From: Actinomycetes bacterium
GTDB lineage: Bacteria > Actinomycetota > Actinomycetes > Actinomycetales > Dermatophilaceae
NCBI GenBank assembly: GCA_023389095.1
Contig: JAEWFB010000016.1
Coordinates: 1 to 5,353 of the forward strand
Reading direction: 5' to 3'
Length of the DNA: 5,353 nt
The notes below the pieces were generated by a model. That model was not told the origin of the DNA. It searched no databases and saw only the letters and a list, made by a program, of their open reading frames with translations. Shown here one piece after another: positions 1-5,114 of the stretch. The position numbers and the translations under genes were made by a program. Numbering within the stretch: the stretch's first letter is position 1; each line of letters begins with the position of its first letter.

Positions 1-71
1 CACCCGAAGGGATTCGAACCCCTAACCTTCTGATCCGTAGTCAGATGCTCTATCCGTTGAGCTACGGGTGC
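1..71 (-). tRNA. tRNA-Arg(ACG), missing its last two 3' bases
   Basis: Read on the minus strand, this folds as a complete cloverleaf. The acceptor stem starts GCACCCG at 71 and pairs with CGGGTG plus one base beyond the window. The D arm is GCTC/GAGC with GG in the loop. The anticodon stem is TCTGA/TCAGA around loop CTACGGA, giving anticodon ACG. The T arm has the standard TTCGAAT loop. ACG is the arginine anticodon whose A34 is normally deaminated to inosine by TadA, so it would read CGU, CGC and CGA. With the two missing bases the tRNA would be 73 nt. Whether CCA is encoded cannot be seen because the 3' end lies outside the window. Confidence 0.97.
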
Positions 72-81
72 AGGTGTCTTT

Positions 82-95
82 CGCCCTTCCGGGCG
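82..95 (-). other. GNRA-capped hairpin in the tRNA-Arg 5' leader
   Basis: CGCCC (82-86) pairs with GGGCG (91-95). On the minus strand the loop reads GGAA, a GNRA tetraloop. It lies 10 bases upstream of the mature tRNA 5' end, inside the leader that RNase P would remove, and may help the precursor fold or be processed. The pairing is seen directly; the role is inference. Confidence 0.4.
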
Positions 96-107
96 GGACG
101 AGAAGTT

Positions 108-136
108 ACCTTAGCGCCCCGGGTCGCCAACCACGA
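108..136 (-). promoter_or_regulatory. Probable tRNA-Arg promoter
   Basis: On the minus strand TAAGGT (108-113) fits the actinobacterial -10 pattern TANNNT and would place the start about 30 bases before the tRNA. The -35 region at 17-base spacing reads TCGTGG (131-136), a poor match to TTGACA. The call therefore rests mainly on the -10 and its position. Confidence 0.4.
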
Positions 137-222
137 AATCGAGGTGACACGACCCCTCACACCCGCGTCGGCGACGGCGTGGCGGGCGTCCCACGGGGTG
201 CTGCGACGCCGGACGGCACCCG

Positions 223-251
223 TTGTCCACTCCTGGCAATCCCACTGCAAT
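223..251 (+). promoter_or_regulatory. Candidate upstream pckG promoter (weak)
   Basis: TTGTCC (223-228) and TGCAAT (246-251) lie exactly 17 bases apart and each match four of six sigma-70 consensus positions. If used, transcription would start near 258, giving a leader of about 250 bases. The CRP-like palindrome would then lie downstream of the start, where binding would more likely repress. A nearer candidate, TACGGT at 363-368, lacks a clear -35. Confidence 0.25.
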
Positions 252-303
252 TCCTGCAAGAAACCGACACGATCCGGTCGCGGGGCTTGCAACGCAGACC
301 CGG

Positions 304-319
304 TGTGAGCCGTCTCACC
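304..319 (+). promoter_or_regulatory. CRP/GlxR-type operator upstream of pckG
   Basis: The half-sites GTGA (305-308) and TCAC (315-318) form a perfect palindrome with a 6-base spacer. The outer base is T on the left and C on the right, so the site reads TGTGA-N6-TCACC against the family consensus TGTGA-N6-TCACA. Actinobacterial cAMP-responsive CRP-family regulators, such as GlxR of Corynebacterium and Crp of Mycobacterium, use this consensus and control central carbon genes. The centre (311.5) would lie near -63 relative to a start at about 375 from the TACGGT box, close to the classical class I activator position. The start site is unproven. Confidence 0.45.
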
Positions 320-362
320 GGGCCCTGACGACAGACCGGTCATCGGCGCTGCAGGCCGGGCG

Positions 363-379
363 TACGGTGATCCCATCAC
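363..379 (+). promoter_or_regulatory. Possible pckG -10 box overlapping a small inverted repeat
   Basis: TACGGT (363-368) fits the TANNNT form of an actinobacterial -10 box. It overlaps GTGAT (367-371), which with ATCAC (375-379) makes a perfect 5-bp inverted repeat around CCC. No good -35 lies 17-18 bases upstream, which would fit a promoter that needs an activator. The predicted start would be near 375. Confidence 0.25.
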
Positions 380-454
380 GTCATCTGCTCACTATGTGGA
401 CACCCTGCGGGGCGCCACCCGCGCCTGACGAGGGCCCACGAGCGAGCAGCAGAA

Positions 455-474
455 CCGGCACGACGTGGTGCCGG
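455..474 (+). other. Stem-loop in the pckG leader
   Basis: CCGGCAC (455-461) and GTGCCGG (468-474) form a perfect 7-bp stem with a 6-base loop. It ends 13 bases before the GAAGGGA ribosome-binding sequence (488-494) and 30 bases before the GTG start. It leaves the ribosome site free, so it could affect message stability or be incidental. No attenuator-like alternative pairing was recognised. Confidence 0.35.
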
Positions 475-504
475 AAGTGCACCGCGCGAAGGGATGGCCC
501 GCAA

Positions 505-2340
505 GTGACCACGACCCAAGAGAAACCGAGTACGCACACGACGCACGCCGGCCTGGCCGCCTGGGTCGACGAGGTCGCCGCGCTGACGCAGCCGCGCGAC
601 ATCCGCTGGATCACCGGCACCCCGCAGGAGTGGACCGAGCTCACCGACCAGCTCGTCGACGCCGGCACCTTCGTCCGTCTCGACGAGGACAAGAAGCCCA
701 ACTCCTTCTACTGCAAGAGCGACCCCACCGACGTCGCCCGCGTCGAGGACCGCACGTACATCTGCTCCCTCGAGGAGAAGGACGCCGGCCCGACGAACAA
801 CTGGATGGCGCCGGACGAGATGAAGGCTCGGATGACCGAGCTGTACCGCGGCTCCATGCAGGGCCGCACCATGTACGTCATCCCGTTCGTCATGGGCCAC
901 CTCGACGCGAAGGTGCCGATGTTCGGCGTCGAGATCACCGACTCGGCCTACGTCGTCGTCTCGATGCTCGTCATGGCCCGCTGCGGCGACGAGGTCCTGC
1001 ACACGATCGAGCAGACCGACGCGACGTACGTCCCCGCGCTGCACTCGGTCGGCGCACCGCTCGCCGACGGCCAGGCCGACGTGCCCTGGCCGTGCTCCGA
1101 CACGAAGTACATCGTCCACTTCCCCGAGGAGCGCGCCATCTGGAGCTACGGCTCCGGCTACGGCGGCAACGCCCTGCTCGGCAAGAAGTGCTACTCGCTG
1201 CGCATCGCCAGCGCCATCGCCCGCGACGAGGGCTGGATGGCCGAGCACATGCTCATCCTCAAGCTCACCTCCCCCAAGGGGACGGTCCGCTACGTCGCCG
1301 CCGCGTTCCCGTCGGCCTGCGGCAAGACGAACCTCGCGATGATCACCCCGACCGTCCCCGGCTGGAAGGCCGAGATGGTCGGCGACGACATCGCCTGGAT
1401 GCGGTTCGGCGAGGACGGCCGGCTCTACGCCGTCAACCCGGAGTTCGGGCTGTTCGGCGTGGCGCCGGGCACCGGCGCCTCGACCAACCCCAACGCGATG
1501 GCGACCATCGACCAGGGCAACTCGGTCTTCACCAACGTCGCCCTCACCGACGACGGCGACGTCTGGTGGGAGGGCATGACCGACGAGCCCCCGGCCCACC
1601 TCACCGACTGGCACGGCAACTCGTGGACGCCGGCCGACGGCGAGGCCGGCACCAAGGCCGCGCACCCGAACAGCCGCTTCTGCACGCCGGCCAAGCAGTG
1701 CCCGATGATCGCGCCGGAGTACGACAACCCGAACGGCGTGCCGATCGACGCCATCCTCTTCGGCGGGCGCCGCAAGACCACCGTGCCGCTCGTCTACGAG
1801 TCGCGCGACTGGACCCACGGCACGTTCATCGGCGCGACACTCTCGTCCGAGACGACCGCCGCCGCCGTCGGCGCCGTCGGCGTCGTGCGTCGCGACCCGA
1901 TGGCCATGCTCCCCTTCATCGGCTACCACGCCGGCGACTACATGAACCACTGGCTCGAGATCGGCAAGGGCGCCGACGCGTCCAAGCTGCCGCGGATCTT
2001 CGGGGTCAACTGGTTCCGCCGCGACGACGAGGACGGCTCGTTCCTCTGGCCCGGTTTCGGCGAGAACAGCCGCGTCCTCAAGTGGGTCGTCGAGCGTCTC
2101 GACGACGACGCCGACGCCGTCGAGACGCCGATCGGCCTCGTGCCGACCGCCGACGCCCTCGACGTGGACGGCCTCGACCTGACGCCCGAGCAGGTCGCCA
2201 AGGCCCTCGCCGTCAACGCGGCCGACTGGGAGGCCGAGCTGCCCCTCATCGAGGAGTGGTTCGACAAGTTCGGCGAGCAGCTGCCCGCCGAGCTGCGCAC
2301 CGAGCTCGACACGCTCCGCGCGCGCGTCAGCGCAGGCTGA
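505..2340 (+). CDS. pckG: Phosphoenolpyruvate carboxykinase (GTP)
   Basis: This cytosolic enzyme interconverts oxaloacetate plus GTP with phosphoenolpyruvate, CO2 and GDP, the first committed step of gluconeogenesis. The 611-residue product is close to the usual ~600 and is collinear with the mycobacterial enzyme as I recall it. Visible motifs are substrate-loop YGSGYGGN (214-221), GKK with the metal-ligand Lys (227-228), EHM with a metal His (248), the P-loop FPSACGKTN with reactive Cys272 (268-276), GDDIAWM with a metal Asp (293-299), NSRFCTP (389-395), the mobile-lid segment SSETTAAA (447-454), and guanine-binding aromatics F504, F513 and F518. The GTG start is preceded by GAAGGGA with a 10-base gap and puts the N-terminus in register with the family. 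The upstream in-frame extension of 94 codons has no family-like sequence. All key residues are present. The gene appears monocistronic with a strong terminator. Confidence 0.97.
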   Translation: MTTTQEKPSTHTTHAGLAAWVDEVAALTQPRDIRWITGTPQEWTELTDQLVDAGTFVRLDEDKKPNSFYCKSDPTDVARVEDRTYICSLEEKDAGPTNNWMAPDEMKARMTELYRGSMQGRTMYVIPFVMGHLDAKVPMFGVEITDSAYVVVSMLVMARCGDEVLHTIEQTDATYVPALHSVGAPLADGQADVPWPCSDTKYIVHFPEERAIWSYGSGYGGNALLGKKCYSLRIASAIARDEGWMAEHMLILKLTSPKGTVRYVAAAFPSACGKTNLAMITPTVPGWKAEMVGDDIAWMRFGEDGRLYAVNPEFGLFGVAPGTGASTNPNAMATIDQGNSVFTNVALTDDGDVWWEGMTDEPPAHLTDWHGNSWTPADGEAGTKAAHPNSRFCTPAKQCPMIAPEYDNPNGVPIDAILFGGRRKTTVPLVYESRDWTHGTFIGATLSSETTAAAVGAVGVVRRDPMAMLPFIGYHAGDYMNHWLEIGKGADASKLPRIFGVNWFRRDDEDGSFLWPGFGENSRVLKWVVERLDDDADAVETPIGLVPTADALDVDGLDLTPEQVAKALAVNAADWEAELPLIEEWFDKFGEQLPAELRTELDTLRARVSAG

Positions 2341-2388
2341 CGCGTCGGTCCGTCGCCGCGTGCCGGCGGCGGCGGACGATGTGATGCA

Positions 2389-2418
2389 GGGCCCGGCACC
2401 CCACGGGGTGCCGGGCCC
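2389..2418 (+). terminator. pckG terminator
   Basis: A perfect 14-bp GC-rich stem (2389-2402 with 2405-2418) encloses an AC turn, so the innermost pair probably opens to give a CACG loop. It starts 48 bases after the pckG stop. Only TT follows the stem, which is normal for actinobacterial terminators without a U-tract. It separates pckG from the DUF6328 gene. Confidence 0.85.
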
Positions 2419-2446
2419 TTCGCCGTTCCTGCGTCCCTGCCGAGTT

Positions 2447-2480
2447 CCTGCAGAGGGCCGCACGCCGGGTCCTCTGCGGG
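2447..2480. promoter_or_regulatory. Dyad overlapping the DUF6328-gene promoter region
   Basis: CCTGCAGAGG (2447-2456) and CCTCTGCGGG (2471-2480) pair over 10 positions with one T-G wobble and a 14-base centre. The right arm directly abuts the putative -10 box at 2481, and the -35 region would fall in the centre. This geometry suits an operator for a dimeric repressor. If transcription starts upstream instead, it would be an RNA hairpin 12 bases before the start codon. Confidence 0.4.
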
Positions 2481-2486
2481 TACACC
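2481..2486 (+). promoter_or_regulatory. Probable -10 box of a leaderless DUF6328 transcript
   Basis: TACACC lies six bases before the ATG at 2493, the spacing expected when transcription starts at or within a base of the start codon. GAGG (2488-2491) is only one base from the ATG, too close to work as a ribosome-binding site, and an in-frame TGA (2487-2489) excludes any upstream start. Leaderless messages are common in actinobacteria. No clear -35 is visible. Confidence 0.4.
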
Positions 2487-2492
2487 TGAGGC

Positions 2493-2984
2493 ATGAGCGA
2501 CCCACACCCCTACGAGCGGGACGAGAGCGAGGCCCAGCGGCTCGACCGCAACTTCAACGAGCAGCTGCAGGAGGTCCGGATCGTCCAGGCGGGCGTACAG
2601 ATCCTCTTCGCCTTCCTGCTGACGATCCCCTTCCAGCAGCGTTTCTCGCAGCTGACCGGCCTGCAGCGCACGATCTACGTCGCCACCCTGCTGTCCGTCG
2701 CGGTCGCCACGCTCGTGTTCATGACACCCGTCGCGATGCACCGGGTGCTGTTCCGGGAGGGCCTCAAGGACTACGTGGTCCGCCACACCGACCACCTCAT
2801 CGGCACCGGGCTGTTCCTCCTCGCCGTCGGCATCGTCGGCGGCGTGGTCCTCGTCCTCGACGTCCTGCTGTCGCACTCGACGGCGTTCTGGGTCGGTGGC
2901 GGGCTCGCCGTCCTGGCGGTCGCGCTGTGGGTGGCGCTGCCACTGTCGCAGCGGCGCCGGCGTCGACGCGCCGACGCCGGCTGA
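2493..2984 (+). CDS. DUF6328-type four-helix membrane protein, function unknown
   Basis: This 163-residue protein is recognised from memory as a DUF6328 family member, a small actinobacterial membrane family without assigned function. A charged N-terminus carries the characteristic FNEQLQEVRIVQAGVQILFAFLL stretch in two parts (21-30 and 31-43). Four hydrophobic segments follow, at about 31-48, 60-80, 101-126 and 131-151. The tail contains six consecutive arginines (154-159). Charged ends on both sides and four helices predict both termini in the cytoplasm. Residues 81-100, AMHRVLFREG then LKDYVVRHTD, form a conserved-looking polar loop between helices 2 and 3. No catalytic motif is visible. 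The start is fixed by an in-frame TGA immediately upstream. The gene stands alone between two terminators, so context gives no partner. Coding potential is secure; function is unknown. Confidence 0.88.
   Translation: MSDPHPYERDESEAQRLDRNFNEQLQEVRIVQAGVQILFAFLLTIPFQQRFSQLTGLQRTIYVATLLSVAVATLVFMTPVAMHRVLFREGLKDYVVRHTDHLIGTGLFLLAVGIVGGVVLVLDVLLSHSTAFWVGGGLAVLAVALWVALPLSQRRRRRRADAG
2956..2981 (+). other. Perfect hairpin ending at the DUF6328-gene stop codon
   Basis: GCCGGCGTCG (2956-2965) and CGACGCCGGC (2972-2981) form a 10-bp stem with a 6-base loop. The stem ends one base before the TGA at 2982. It lies in the codons for the Arg/Ala/Asp tail, so codon bias may explain it, but the position would also allow an effect on termination or message decay. 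Confidence 0.35.
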
Positions 2985-3127
2985 CGCGTCGACACCGTCG
3001 AGAGGCCAGGACCGGTGAGGCATCAGGGGTCTCGGCGGTCTGGCCGGCGGCGGGAGCCGTCGCGTTGGTCGCGGCTCGTTCCTCGCCTCGACCAGCCGCT
3101 CCTCCCGGCATCGCGCCGCCTCCGTGG

Positions 3128-3175
3128 CAGAACGTCTAACGCCCCCGTGCGAGCTCGGGGGCGTTCGACGTTCTG
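3128..3175. terminator. Bidirectional terminator between DUF6328 gene and tRNA-Ser
   Basis: An outer 9-bp stem CAGAACGTC/GACGTTCTG (3128-3136 with 3167-3175) and an inner 10-bp stem AACGCCCCCG/CGGGGGCGTT (3138-3147 with 3156-3165) are separated by a single mismatch and close an 8-base loop. T-containing runs leave the inner stem on both strands. It lies 3 bases beyond the tRNA-Ser 3' end on the minus strand and about 143 bases after the DUF6328 stop on the plus strand, so it can stop both convergent transcripts. Confidence 0.88.
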
Positions 3176-3178
3176 GAG

Positions 3179-3265
3179 CGGAGGCGGCGGGATTTGAACC
3201 CGCGAGAGGTTTTATCCTCAACCCGCTTAGCAGGCGGGCGCACTAGGCCACTATGCGACGCCTCC
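3179..3265 (-). tRNA. tRNA-Ser(GCT)
   Basis: On the minus strand this 87-nt cloverleaf has acceptor stem GGAGGCG/CGCCTCC with discriminator G, an anticodon stem CCCGC/GCGGG around CTGCTAA giving anticodon GCT, the long class II variable arm (GAGG/CCTC stem) typical of serine tRNAs, and a TTCAAAT T-loop. It reads AGC and AGU codons. The three bases after the discriminator are CTC, so CCA is not encoded and must be added by the nucleotidyltransferase. A strong terminator lies immediately downstream. Confidence 0.98.
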
Positions 3266-3326
3266 GTGCCCGGCGACCGGCAGCGCGACGCGAGGCGACA
3301 CGGCGACGGATGCACGGGCGGGAGTC

Positions 3327-3356
3327 AGGGTACCGGCCCCGGTCCGGCTCACCCAA
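3327..3356 (-). promoter_or_regulatory. Probable tRNA-Ser promoter
   Basis: On the minus strand TTGGGT (3351-3356) and TACCCT (3327-3332) lie 18 bases apart and fit -35 TTGnnn and -10 TANNNT. The start would be near 3320, giving a leader of about 55 bases. A 7-bp inverted repeat, CCCCGGT (3337-3343) with ACCGGGG (3357-3363), covers the spacer and -35. Confidence 0.4.
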
Positions 3357-3404
3357 ACCGGGGGGTCGGGACCCTGTGTCCAGTTCCGGATCCCGATGAG
3401 GTAT

Positions 3405-3427
3405 TTGACAGCAACCCAAGGCACAAT
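3405..3427 (+). promoter_or_regulatory. Possible promoter region of the LCP gene
   Basis: A full consensus -35, TTGACA (3405-3410), stands out in this GC-rich gap, and CACAAT (3422-3427) resembles a -10 box. Their spacing is only 11 bases, too short for one sigma-70 promoter, and the bases 17 downstream of TTGACA do not resemble a -10. CACAAT may pair with another -35 near GGTATT (about 3400). The region is the likely promoter; the exact boxes are unsettled. Confidence 0.3.
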
Positions 3428-3468
3428 GTCGTGGCGGTCGTGCGCCCGCGCCGAGCAGAGAGGATCCC

Positions 3469-5004
3469 ATGACCTACCCGACAGTGCGCGGTCCGGGAAC
3501 ACCCGAGACCCGCCAGAAGCTGCGTCGTGAACTGAAGTCGGGCTTCCGACGCGCCCTCGGGCTCACCGTCCTCGGCACCATCGTCCCCGGCGCCGGCCTG
3601 ACGCAGACCCGCAGCCGTAGGATCGGCTGGGTCCTGCTGGTCATCGCTCTCGCCAGCGCGGCCTTCCTCGCCTACTACGTGCTGACCACCGGTGTGACGA
3701 ACGCCGCGCTGTCGCTCGTCGCGCGACCGTCGGTCCTCATCGCCGCCGCCGTGGTCTTCGTCCTCGGCGGCATCCTCTGGTGCGGGTCGATCATCCTCAC
3801 CGCCATCCAGTCCCGGCCGGCACGCCTCGACCGCACGCGTACCCGCTTCCTCGCGGCCTTCACGACGCTGCTCGTCTTCGTGGTCGCCGCCTCCTCCTTC
3901 AAGGTGGCCGAGTACGCCACGATCACGCAGTCGACCGTCTCGCAGGTCTTCGGCACCACCCCGGTCAAGCCCGGCCAGGGGGCGCAGGTGGCCGAGGGTG
4001 AGGACCCCTGGGCCAAGCAGGCGCGCGTCAACATCCTGCTCATCGGCTCCGACGCCGGTGCCGACCGCGTCGGCATCCGTACCGACTCGATGATCCTCGC
4101 GAGCATCGACACGAAGACGGGCCGCACGGCCCTGATCTCGATGCCGCGCAACCTGCTCAACGCGCCCCTGGCCCCCAGCTCGCCGCTGCGCGCCCTCTAC
4201 CGGTCCGGCAGCTTCGGCTCCCCGGACAGCACGTGCGACCAGGGCGCCGGCCAGTGCATGCTCACCAACCTCTACGTCGACGCCGAGAACTACGCGAAGG
4301 CCCACCCGCACGCCTACCCGGCCGGAGAGTCGCCGGGGCGCACCGAGATCCGAGGCACCGTCCAGGAGATCACCGGGCTCAAGGTCGACCAGATGGTCGT
4401 CATCGACCTCAGGGGCTTCTCCCAGCTCATCGACGCGATGGGCGGCCTCGACATCAACGTGAAGCTCTCCGCCTACGGCACGAAGCTGACCATCGGCGGT
4501 GAGCACGACGCCAGCGGTCGCCTCTTCGGCGTCAAGGGCTACTTCCAGCCGGGCTTCCAGCACCTCGACGGCTGGCACTCGCTCTGGTACGCCCGCACCC
4601 GCGCGTCCGACGACGACACGCACCGCCAGATGCGCCAGCGCTGCGTCGTCCAGGCGATCGTCAAGCAGGTGAACCCGGCGGAGATGGTCGGCAAGTACCC
4701 CGAGATCGCCAAGATCCTCAAGGACAACATCTTCACCGACATCCCCGCCCAGAACCTGCCGGCGTTCGTCGACCTCGTGGAGCGGGTCCAGAAGGCGAAG
4801 ATCAACAGCGTCGCCCTGACCTCGACCGAGGGCGTCTACTCGAGCAACCCCGACTACGACCTCGTGCGCAAGCTCATCCAGAAGGGCATCGCGGCCCCGA
4901 AGCCGAAGCCGTCCTCCGGCTCCAGCGGCGGCACGTCGAGCACGCCGACGAAGACGAGGACCTCGACGCCGTCACCGACGACCACGCCCTACGAGCAGTG
5001 CTGA
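3469..5004 (+). CDS. LytR-CpsA-Psr (LCP) family cell-wall glycopolymer ligase with three membrane segments
   Basis: LCP enzymes move lipid-linked anionic glycopolymers onto peptidoglycan on the outer face of the membrane; the exact substrate here cannot be told. The 511-residue product has a basic N-terminus, an IVPGAG hydrophobic patch (29-47), membrane segments at about 53-72, 88-113 and 126-146, an LCP domain at about 186-402, and a Ser/Thr/Pro-rich tail (478-511) ending in Cys. LCP signatures are NILLIGSD (188-195), RTDSMILASID (204-214), SMPRNL (224-229), VDQMVVIDLRGF (306-317), MGGLDINV (324-331) and YARTRASDDD with HRQMRQR (374-391), including conserved Arg227, Arg376, Arg378 and Arg386. 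The basic loop 114-126 places the domain outside. AGAGGA lies 4 bases before the ATG. Older annotations may call it a LytR transcriptional regulator, which the topology contradicts. Confidence 0.95.
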   Translation: MTYPTVRGPGTPETRQKLRRELKSGFRRALGLTVLGTIVPGAGLTQTRSRRIGWVLLVIALASAAFLAYYVLTTGVTNAALSLVARPSVLIAAAVVFVLGGILWCGSIILTAIQSRPARLDRTRTRFLAAFTTLLVFVVAASSFKVAEYATITQSTVSQVFGTTPVKPGQGAQVAEGEDPWAKQARVNILLIGSDAGADRVGIRTDSMILASIDTKTGRTALISMPRNLLNAPLAPSSPLRALYRSGSFGSPDSTCDQGAGQCMLTNLYVDAENYAKAHPHAYPAGESPGRTEIRGTVQEITGLKVDQMVVIDLRGFSQLIDAMGGLDINVKLSAYGTKLTIGGEHDASGRLFGVKGYFQPGFQHLDGWHSLWYARTRASDDDTHRQMRQRCVVQAIVKQVNPAEMVGKYPEIAKILKDNIFTDIPAQNLPAFVDLVERVQKAKINSVALTSTEGVYSSNPDYDLVRKLIQKGIAAPKPKPSSGSSGGTSSTPTKTRTSTPSPTTTPYEQC

Positions 5005-5006
5005 CC

Positions 5007-5035
5007 GGTGGGCGGCCGCCTGCCGGCCGCCCACC
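5007..5035 (+). terminator. LCP-gene terminator
   Basis: A perfect 12-bp stem (5007-5018 with 5024-5035) closes a CCTGC loop, starting two bases after the LCP stop codon. No T-tract follows, as with the other GC-rich terminators here. The tight placement marks the end of the LCP transcript. Confidence 0.8.
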
Positions 5036-5057
5036 CCCACGGCGCACCCAGGGCTTC

Positions 5058-5114
5058 GTCCACGAACGCGGTGGACGTCCACGAACGCGGCGGACGTCCA
5101 CCGACGCGGCCCAC
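5058..5114. repeat. 19-bp tandem repeat, three copies
   Basis: Three head-to-tail 19-base units lie at 5058-5076, 5077-5095 and 5096-5114, followed by GTCC of a fourth. Unit 1 is GTCCAC-GAACGCG-GTGGAC, itself a perfect 6-bp inverted repeat with a 7-base centre. Unit 2 differs from it by one base and unit 3 from unit 2 by four. The junction of units 1 and 2 creates a 12-bp palindrome, GTGGACGTCCAC (5071-5082). The period is not a multiple of three and the array lies between two terminators, so it is not coding. Its role is unknown. Confidence 0.85.

Larger units (their letters stand above)
72..504. other. Non-coding stretch between tRNA-Arg and pckG
   Basis: These 433 bases separate two divergent genes. 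The left end holds the tRNA-Arg leader and promoter. The middle and right hold candidate pckG control elements: a CRP/GlxR-type palindrome (304-319), a GTGAT-CCC-ATCAC inverted repeat (367-379), possible promoters at 223-251 and 363-368, and a hairpin close to the start codon (455-474). Several frames stay open here, as expected at high GC, but none has a ribosome site with a recognisable protein. I see no small gene, riboswitch or mobile element. Confidence 0.6.

Noticed and set aside
287..292. TTGCAA as a RamB-type regulator site before pckG
   Set aside because: Only six bases match the core of a Corynebacterium motif; this is too short and the regulator is not known to exist here.
62..379. 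Short open frames on both strands in the tRNA-pckG gap
   Set aside because: They run through tRNA sequence, lack ribosome sites and have no recognisable product; open frames of this size are expected at this GC content.
465..2384. A 639-codon plus-strand frame overlapping pckG
   Set aside because: It is an out-of-frame shadow with an Arg-rich, repetitive translation, while the other frame encodes an intact enzyme.
190..2411. CCCACGGGGTGC at both 190-201 and 2400-2411
   Set aside because: A 12-base match in GC-rich DNA, with the second copy explained by terminator symmetry; the flanks do not match.
376..2505. A 709-codon open frame on the minus strand across pckG
   Set aside because: It is the mirror of strong third-position G/C bias in pckG. 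Its translation is low-complexity, rich in Val, Gly, Arg, Asp and Glu, with no domain, and it runs through the pckG terminator.
2360..3139. A 259-codon frame starting inside the pckG terminator
   Set aside because: It is an Arg/Pro-rich shadow of the DUF6328 gene in another frame and begins just upstream of a terminator hairpin.
1938..3221. A 427-codon minus-strand frame across pckG, the DUF6328 gene and into tRNA-Ser
   Set aside because: It crosses two strong terminators and a tRNA and opposes two supported genes; the composition is that of a GC-bias shadow.
3179..3265. Integration (att) site at tRNA-Ser
   Set aside because: tRNA-Ser genes are frequent integration targets, but there is no duplicated tRNA 3' end or integrase in the window.
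3349..4623. A 424-codon minus-strand frame opposite the LCP gene
   Set aside because: Val/Gly/Asp/Glu-rich shadow of the LCP coding strand with no recognisable domain.
5058..5114. CRISPR array
   Set aside because: The 19-bp units are directly adjacent with no spacers, and no cas genes are present.
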